Part shown: piece by piece, positions 59,292-64,000 of the stretch | Numbering within the stretch: the first letter of the stretch is position 1 | How the letters are laid out: the number at the start of each line of letters is the position of its first letter | Source: Leptolinea sp964397625 | GTDB taxonomy: Bacteria > Chloroflexota > Anaerolineae > Anaerolineales > Anaerolineaceae | Direction: 5' to 3' | DNA length: 64,000 bases | Assembly: GCA_964397625.1 (NCBI GenBank) | Contig: CAYNJT010000007.1 | Span: forward strand, 18,245 to 82,244 | Notes under the pieces: generated by a model | What the model was told of the DNA's origin: nothing | Database searches by the model: none | Seen by the model: only the letters and a program-made list of their open reading frames with translations | Program-made: the position numbers and the translations under genes

Positions 59292-60530
59292 TCAACCTCT
59301 TAATTTTCTTGCCTGTAATATCAGGTCGCAAATTTCACGAACCGCCCCATGTCCACCGAACTGTGTTAGAACCAGATCGGCGGCTCGTTTTACTTCGGGC
59401 TGGGCGTCGCCTACGGCAACCGCATATCCGACCATTTGAAAACAACCCAGGTCATTGGTATCATTGCCAACATAAACGACATTTTCTGCCGGAATGTGCC
59501 GCTCATTTAACAAATTCTGCAGGGTGGTAACTTTATCATTAATTCCGTGTAATGCGGGGATTCCCATTTTTTTGGCTCTAGCCGCTACCACTTTATTCAC
59601 TTCCCTTGAGAGAATCAACATATCAAGACCCGCTTCCGAAAGCAGCCTAACTCCAAGACTGTCGCTGCGATTGGCTGCCACACGTTCAAACCCATTCTCG
59701 TCCACCCAGACACGATTATCGGTAATGACACCATCAAAATCAAAGACCAGCAGATCAATCTTTTCTGGCATTTGCCGGCGCGGTCTTCTTGCCGGGTCCA
59801 CATAGGTAAGTCCGCCATGCCAGACCAGCCATTCTGAGCGCGCCCAATCTTTAGGCGTGTCAATATCAATGGTGTACTGCGGGTCAATCACCATGCCCAA
59901 TATGCAATCTCCGGTCATGGAATTCTTGTTAAGGATGGTATCAGGTCGGATGGCATCAATATGCCCGGTTTGCCAAAAAACCGGCGGTAATATCTGCCGG
60001 GGTGCGTTGTACGGCTCAGCAATCCCGGGAACCTGCAACAGAGGTGTTAGCTGACCGCTGGTCTCATCGCGCCGCCACATTTTGTGTGGATTCTGTCCGG
60101 CAGGTACCACCCCGCGAACACAATCCGCGCCGGGATTCTCCAGCAGCATGTTAACTGCCCTATCCACACAATCCACGGGCCGCACCGGTGATGTTGGCCT
60201 TAATTGCACAACCACGTCAGGTTCGTAACTCTCTGTTTCTTTTAACCATTTCAAGGCATGCTGGTAGACAGGCAGATCCAAAGCGTTGTCTGATGCCAGC
60301 TCCGTCGGACGGAGGAAAGGTGTTTCCGCGCCGCATTCACGTGCCACGGCGGCAATTTCCTCATCGTCTGTAGAGACGATGGTACGCGTGACGGTCTCCG
60401 CGTGCAAACCAGCCGCGATGCTGTAGGCGATCAATGGATACCCGGCAAACTCGCGAATATTTTTTCGGGGAATGCCTTTTGACCCACCGCGAGCCGGGAT
60501 AATAGCCAAAACTTCCGGCTTTTTTACCAT
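59292..60530 (-). CDS. Bifunctional CMP-nonulosonate synthetase / KdsC-like HAD phosphatase
   Basis: 412 residues, two domains. Residues 1-235: cytidylyltransferase with IIPARGGSKGIPRKNIREF, VSTDDEEIAAVA, QLRPTSPVRPVDCV and the metal site DPQYTIDIDTPKDW. Residues about 255-412: HAD-IIIA phosphatase with LVFDFDGVITDNRVW (264-268 DFDGV), MLILSREVNK and VYVGNDTNDLGCFQMVG. The same order is known from animal CMAS and some bacterial KDN enzymes, where the phosphatase acts on the 9-phosphate before activation. Together with NeuB it would give phosphate removal and CMP activation in one protein. Start sits 7 bases before the end of the SDR gene. Confidence 0.93.
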   Translation of the reverse strand: MVKKPEVLAIIPARGGSKGIPRKNIREFAGYPLIAYSIAAGLHAETVTRTIVSTDDEEIAAVARECGAETPFLRPTELASDNALDLPVYQHALKWLKETESYEPDVVVQLRPTSPVRPVDCVDRAVNMLLENPGADCVRGVVPAGQNPHKMWRRDETSGQLTPLLQVPGIAEPYNAPRQILPPVFWQTGHIDAIRPDTILNKNSMTGDCILGMVIDPQYTIDIDTPKDWARSEWLVWHGGLTYVDPARRPRRQMPEKIDLLVFDFDGVITDNRVWVDENGFERVAANRSDSLGVRLLSEAGLDMLILSREVNKVVAARAKKMGIPALHGINDKVTTLQNLLNERHIPAENVVYVGNDTNDLGCFQMVGYAVAVGDAQPEVKRAADLVLTQFGGHGAVREICDLILQARKLRG

Positions 60531-61345
60531 GCCGTCCAGCCTCCATCCACCACCAGATTCGAACCAGTCATATACGAAGACGCGTCTGATGCCAAAAATA
60601 GCACAGCACCGCTCATTTCGTCTTTGTGAGCCATACGACCCAACACCGTGCGCGCCGAATAATTCTTTACAAACAATTCGTCATGGTTGTTGTACACCCC
60701 GCCTGGGGTCAACGCGTTGGCACGGATGTTCCGGCCGGCGTAATACGTTGCCAGGTAACGGGTTAACCCTAGCACACCAGATTTGGTCACTGAATAATAG
60801 ACTGGCTTGTACTGCTGCGGTTGATCTGGTTTGATATAGATGCGTTGATCTGGCCCAACCAGGCCATAAGTTGAGCAGATGTTGATAATCGAACCATGAT
60901 CCTGCTTCAGCATGGGGATCACTGCCGCCTGCGCGCACAGGAAGAGACCGGTCAGGTTGACATCCAGCGCCTGCCGGAAGGATTCCACTGGATAATCTTC
61001 AAATGTGTTGCGGTTCTGGCCGGCATGCTGCGGGTCAAACTTGGGATCCATCGCCGCGCTGCACACCAGAGCATCCAGCCGTCCGTATTCTTTAATGGTG
61101 GTTGTCACCATCTTTTTTACGGAAGCCGCGTCGGTTACATTGACACCCACACCCATCGCTTGATATCCGGCAGCGCGGATTTCAGCGGCTACAGCCTCGG
61201 CAGCCTCCGCGTTCAGGTCGGCAACGATTACTCCGGCACCTGCCTGGGCCAGGGTCTTACTGAACTCTTTTCCCAGAAGACCAGCGCCCCCGGTAACCAC
61301 CGCCGCCTGGCCATCCATACGAAATTTATCAAGTATGTTTTCCAT
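60524..61345 (-). CDS. Short-chain dehydrogenase (PtmA-like)
   Basis: 273 residues from the ATG at 61345 (GGAAG just upstream). SDR core: AAVVTGGAGLLGKEFSKTL, VCSAAMDPKF, catalytic serine in INICSTYGLVG, YYSVTKSG with Tyr and Lys, and GSNLVVDGGWTAW. Upstream-of-NeuA SDRs such as PtmA of Campylobacter occur in legionaminic-acid loci, so this one may modify the sugar precursor. The role is inferred from context. Confidence 0.88.
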   Translation of the reverse strand: MENILDKFRMDGQAAVVTGGAGLLGKEFSKTLAQAGAGVIVADLNAEAAEAVAAEIRAAGYQAMGVGVNVTDAASVKKMVTTTIKEYGRLDALVCSAAMDPKFDPQHAGQNRNTFEDYPVESFRQALDVNLTGLFLCAQAAVIPMLKQDHGSIINICSTYGLVGPDQRIYIKPDQPQQYKPVYYSVTKSGVLGLTRYLATYYAGRNIRANALTPGGVYNNHDELFVKNYSARTVLGRMAHKDEMSGAVLFLASDASSYMTGSNLVVDGGWTAW

Positions 61346-61359
61346 AATTCTTCCTGTGT

Positions 61360-62967
61360 TCATTTTTTTACCGCGAAAATCATTCCATCCTCCGATTCAA
61401 ACACGGCAGGAATGTCAAATGTTAAATCCTTTAGCCACTGTCCCTCAATGGGATCATCCAGAACCTGTTTGGCTTCAAAAACAACCAGAATGGCGTTTCC
61501 ATTCAAAACGGAGGTTCTGATCCCCTGGAGTGAACTGTCATAATTTGGCCGTTTCTGCCGGGTCAGCGGATCGATCGGGGCCAACAGGGCATAGGCCGGC
61601 CGATCAGCCAACAAATTAACCGCGGGTACGCGGTTCGTCCAAATCGTGGAAGGAGGCATCCGTTTCAATGCATCGATGGTCTGTGAATTACGATAATAAG
61701 CGCTCGCATATCCCTGTCCGTCGGTATGCAGGTCAATCACGGCACGCCGTCCATCGTAAAGGTTGGCCAGCACGATGATCAATGCTATGGCAGCAGACAT
61801 CCATGGCGCCCAGGTCTGTTTTCTCATCCACAGGTAGTTCAACAGATATACCACTACCAGGATTACTCCTACAAAAACCGGCACAAGAATGCGGTTTTCC
61901 AACGCCGTGCTGGCATCCAGCAGGGTGAGTGAAAGGAATAGAACAACCAAATAGAATAAGGATTGCAAAACGACAATAAGCGCGGTTTGAATGTGATTAC
62001 TCCCCGAAAATCTGGGAGAAATCTTGAATCCACGCCAGAACAGATAAGCTAAAACGATCTTGCCAAAGATCATGGCAATGGCAAACCCATCCCAGAAGGC
62101 GGGCGCAATGGGGTGCAGGTTGAAGCGATCCAGAAAAAGGAATTGCAGCAATGTTTGCGTGCCTTCCTGAAGTTTATCCACAGTCAATGGGTGATATAAC
62201 AGGCTGCGGTTGGCCGCCGTGCCGGAAACCATCAGGTTACGCGTGAACCAGGCAACCGCTCCAAGCAGACCAAAGCCCACAAACCAACCAATTTTCATCA
62301 CACGCTCTTTCCAGTTGGATGAAAAGAGGAAAAATACAACAACACCGGTAGCCAGCAGGGTTAGTCCAATATAGCGTGTCATATACGCGAGGCTGACTAT
62401 CAGACCAGCCGCGGCAGGGAAAATCCAGGACTTCCGTTCAACCGCGTAAGACATCAAAAGCAGCGCCGCCAGCATCAGGGTGATGAACAGCGGTTCGCTG
62501 AGCGCGAAGCTATGCGCCTTGAGGACAGAATCAGAACTGACCACAAGAATTGCCGCCACCAGAGACCAACCCTTTGAGCCGGTTAAGCGTTGAGCCAGCA
62601 GCGCGGACAATAATCCATTCAAACCCAGGCAGACCAGGCTGATCACCCAGCCTGCTTTTATCAAATCCAATCCGGTTCTCGCCACAGCTGCAAGGGAATA
62701 AGAATACAACGGCACATTTACGGTTAATGGCTTGATCTCACCTCCGCCCGATGTGCGGCTGTAACCATTCCCGGCAAGGATGTTCTCCGCCCCGCCTATA
62801 TAAACAACAGAATCGTTGATTAATCCCGGACCGTATGGTGTGGCATAGATCAATGCCCAAACGCCGGCAGCCAGGATGACCAACAATAAACTTACATAGA
62901 AAAATGTGTGATATTTGACCGGGATTCTCCCGGCAAAGCTCTTAATTTGATACAAGCGTTTCCTCAT
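61360..62967 (-). CDS. GT-C-type membrane glycosyltransferase
   Basis: 535 residues from the ATG at 62967 (a longer frame starts at 63024). About eleven helices. The first loop GPGLINDSVVYIGGAENILAG with its aspartate and the region GNGYSRTSGGGEIKPLTVN resemble ArnT/GT39-like lipid-sugar transferases, different from the pair at 46-49 kb. The C-terminal soluble tail (PSTIWTNRVPAVNLLADRPA) is short. First gene of the 16-gene operon. Confidence 0.78.
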   Translation of the reverse strand: MRKRLYQIKSFAGRIPVKYHTFFYVSLLLVILAAGVWALIYATPYGPGLINDSVVYIGGAENILAGNGYSRTSGGGEIKPLTVNVPLYSYSLAAVARTGLDLIKAGWVISLVCLGLNGLLSALLAQRLTGSKGWSLVAAILVVSSDSVLKAHSFALSEPLFITLMLAALLLMSYAVERKSWIFPAAAGLIVSLAYMTRYIGLTLLATGVVVFFLFSSNWKERVMKIGWFVGFGLLGAVAWFTRNLMVSGTAANRSLLYHPLTVDKLQEGTQTLLQFLFLDRFNLHPIAPAFWDGFAIAMIFGKIVLAYLFWRGFKISPRFSGSNHIQTALIVVLQSLFYLVVLFLSLTLLDASTALENRILVPVFVGVILVVVYLLNYLWMRKQTWAPWMSAAIALIIVLANLYDGRRAVIDLHTDGQGYASAYYRNSQTIDALKRMPPSTIWTNRVPAVNLLADRPAYALLAPIDPLTRQKRPNYDSSLQGIRTSVLNGNAILVVFEAKQVLDDPIEGQWLKDLTFDIPAVFESEDGMIFAVKK

Positions 62968-62970
62968 TGG

Positions 62971-62999
62971 TTCGCAATAAGCGTGAAGATAATTATAAT
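62971..62999 (+). promoter_or_regulatory. Promoter of the mutarotase-fold gene
   Basis: TTCGCA (62971-62976), 17-base spacer, TATAAT (62994-62999). The same AT-rich block must also host the start of the reverse operon, but no reverse -35 is convincing. Confidence 0.5.
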
Positions 63000-63044
63000 G
63001 GAGAATAATATCAGACCATTCCATTCCTAGAGGGACGAAAGATC

Positions 63045-63956
63045 ATGAAAATAGAAAAAATTGCCTTTGGCGGCTGGAAAAACTGCATCCAAATTGACAA
63101 TTCGGTCATTCAAATAATCGCCACGACCGATGTCGGCCCGCGCATTGTTTCTGGTGGTTTCAAAGGAAAGGAAAACCTCTTCTACAACAATCCGGCTGAA
63201 ATGGGTCAGACAGGCGGCAAGGAATACATGGGCTATGGCGGCCATCGCCTGTGGGCCGCCCCGGAACTGGCCAAACGGACGTACTACCCTGACAATTTCC
63301 CTCTGGAAGTGAAAAACCTGAAAGATGGCGTCCGCCTGACATCAGCTGTGGAAACGACCACCGGTATTCAGAAAAGCATGGAAATCCGAATGGATGAAAA
63401 AGAACCCAGGGTAACCGTGCGCCACACTATCAAGAATTGCGGCCTGTGGCCGGTCAAACTGGCGCCCTGGTGCCTGTCGGTGATGGCTGCGGGCGGTGTG
63501 GCCGTTCTACCGGTCGCTCCACGTGACTTTACACCCGGGCTTCTTTTACCAACCCATTGCGTGGCCATCTGGCCGTACACGCGCATGACCGATCCACGTT
63601 TTACCTGGGGGGATGACTACATCCTCATCCGGCAGGAAGCCAATACCCTGCCCACCAAGATCGCGGTTATGAACGAGACCGGCTGGGCAGCCTGTGTGTT
63701 CAAACATGCCACATTCATCAAACTCTTCAATCGTATTCCCGGCGCTGAATATGTGGATTTTGGCACAAACTTGCAGAGCTGGACGAACAAGGACTGCCTG
63801 GAACTGGAAACCCTGGGAGAATACAAAACCCTGGAACTGGAAGAGTCCATCGTACACCAGGAAACCTGGTTCTTCGCGGAAAACATCCCCACCCCGAAAA
63901 ATGATGACGATGTAAAGAAAAACATTCTTCCATTAATCCAGAAGATCAGGAAATAG
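63045..63956 (+). CDS. Galactose-mutarotase-fold protein (DUF4380-like)
   Basis: 303 residues, AGAGGGA before the ATG. All-beta sugar-epimerase-like sequence: VIQIIATTDVGPRIVSGGFKG, EYMGYGGHRLWAAPELAKRTY, RVTVRHTIKNCGLWPVKLAPW and VFKHATFIKLFNRIPG. 'GGHRLW-PE' and the histidine-rich layout place it with DUF4380 and aldose-1-epimerase-like proteins. No signal peptide. It diverges from the glycan operon and may act on a free sugar; catalytic residues were not assigned. Confidence 0.72.
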   Translation: MKIEKIAFGGWKNCIQIDNSVIQIIATTDVGPRIVSGGFKGKENLFYNNPAEMGQTGGKEYMGYGGHRLWAAPELAKRTYYPDNFPLEVKNLKDGVRLTSAVETTTGIQKSMEIRMDEKEPRVTVRHTIKNCGLWPVKLAPWCLSVMAAGGVAVLPVAPRDFTPGLLLPTHCVAIWPYTRMTDPRFTWGDDYILIRQEANTLPTKIAVMNETGWAACVFKHATFIKLFNRIPGAEYVDFGTNLQSWTNKDCLELETLGEYKTLELEESIVHQETWFFAENIPTPKNDDDVKKNILPLIQKIRK

Positions 63957-64000
63957 CAGACACCATTCAGTATAGGATAAGAGAACCGGTCTCCTAAACA

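Noticed and set aside
1..64000. CRISPR array, IS element, prophage or integron
   Set aside because: No regularly spaced repeats, transposase, integrase or phage structural gene was seen. The only repeats are the hairpin pair and single hairpins.

Overview
The window looks like a chromosomal scaffold piece from a Chloroflexota bacterium, most likely class Anaerolineae. This is an inference from gene content: a diderm-atypical set of housekeeping genes, SpoU/KsgA/CysS/SerS neighbours, G5-3D wall protein, PknB-type kinases, V4R-GTPase-DUF4388 regulators, XPB-like helicase-associated protein, nonulosonate sugar genes, and roughly 50% GC. A run of exactly 100 N (54074-54173) marks a scaffold gap of unknown true length. 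No phage, plasmid, IS element or CRISPR array was seen.

Layout. 1-6.7 kb: an incomplete TPR protein, a Dpm1-type glycosyltransferase, deoC, and a reverse-strand operon coaE-cdaA-cdaR-der (CoA, c-di-AMP synthesis, ribosome assembly). 7-14.2 kb: a SpoIIAA-like protein divergent from an FHA/zinc-ribbon/Ser-Thr kinase, tRNA-Phe, a G5-3D wall protein, ksgA, lepB, a small YgiT-type zinc protein and a membrane kinase with a TolB-like beta-propeller. 14.4-20.2 kb: yacL-like PIN/TRAM protein, cysS, rlmB, ferritin, a DUF456 membrane protein and serS. 20.5-26.9 kb: a polyferredoxin coupled to a Tat-exported DUF362 protein, then a chemoreceptor with CheW and a lectin-fold protein. 26.9-33.8 kb: a DUF429 protein and a forward operon of aldehyde dehydrogenase, two-subunit CoA transferase, D-2-hydroxyacid dehydrogenase, HAD hydrolase and EamA exporter. 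33.8-38.4 kb: a reverse three-gene signalling cassette (DUF4388 / small GTPase / V4R), a lipid kinase and an XPB-like protein. 38.6-45.6 kb: a secreted SGNH-like/CBM protein, a Kbl-type enzyme, an ACT + PFL-family (DUF711) pair, an AT-rich orphan nuclease with a topoisomerase-type zinc finger, and two small conserved genes.

45.7-63.0 kb is one nearly gapless reverse-strand run of 16 genes for a surface glycan. It holds three GT2 glycosyltransferases, three GT-C membrane transferases, a DUF115 protein, a capsule-like GT-B protein, an alkaline-phosphatase-fold membrane transferase, and a nonulosonate (sialic-acid-type) pathway: NeuB lacking its SAF domain, a CMP-sugar synthetase fused to a KdsC-like HAD phosphatase, a PtmA-like SDR, plus a second SDR / hydroxyacid dehydrogenase / cytidylyltransferase set. 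No NeuC-type epimerase is present, so a KDN-like sugar made from a hexose phosphate is a reasonable hypothesis. The window closes with a divergent mutarotase-fold protein.

Regulation. Most transcription units visible here start at a housekeeping-type promoter (TTGACA-like -35, TAGAAT/TATAAT-like -10) and nearly all have an exact 17-base spacer. Several units end in clear hairpin-plus-T-run terminators, so operon borders can be drawn with fair confidence.
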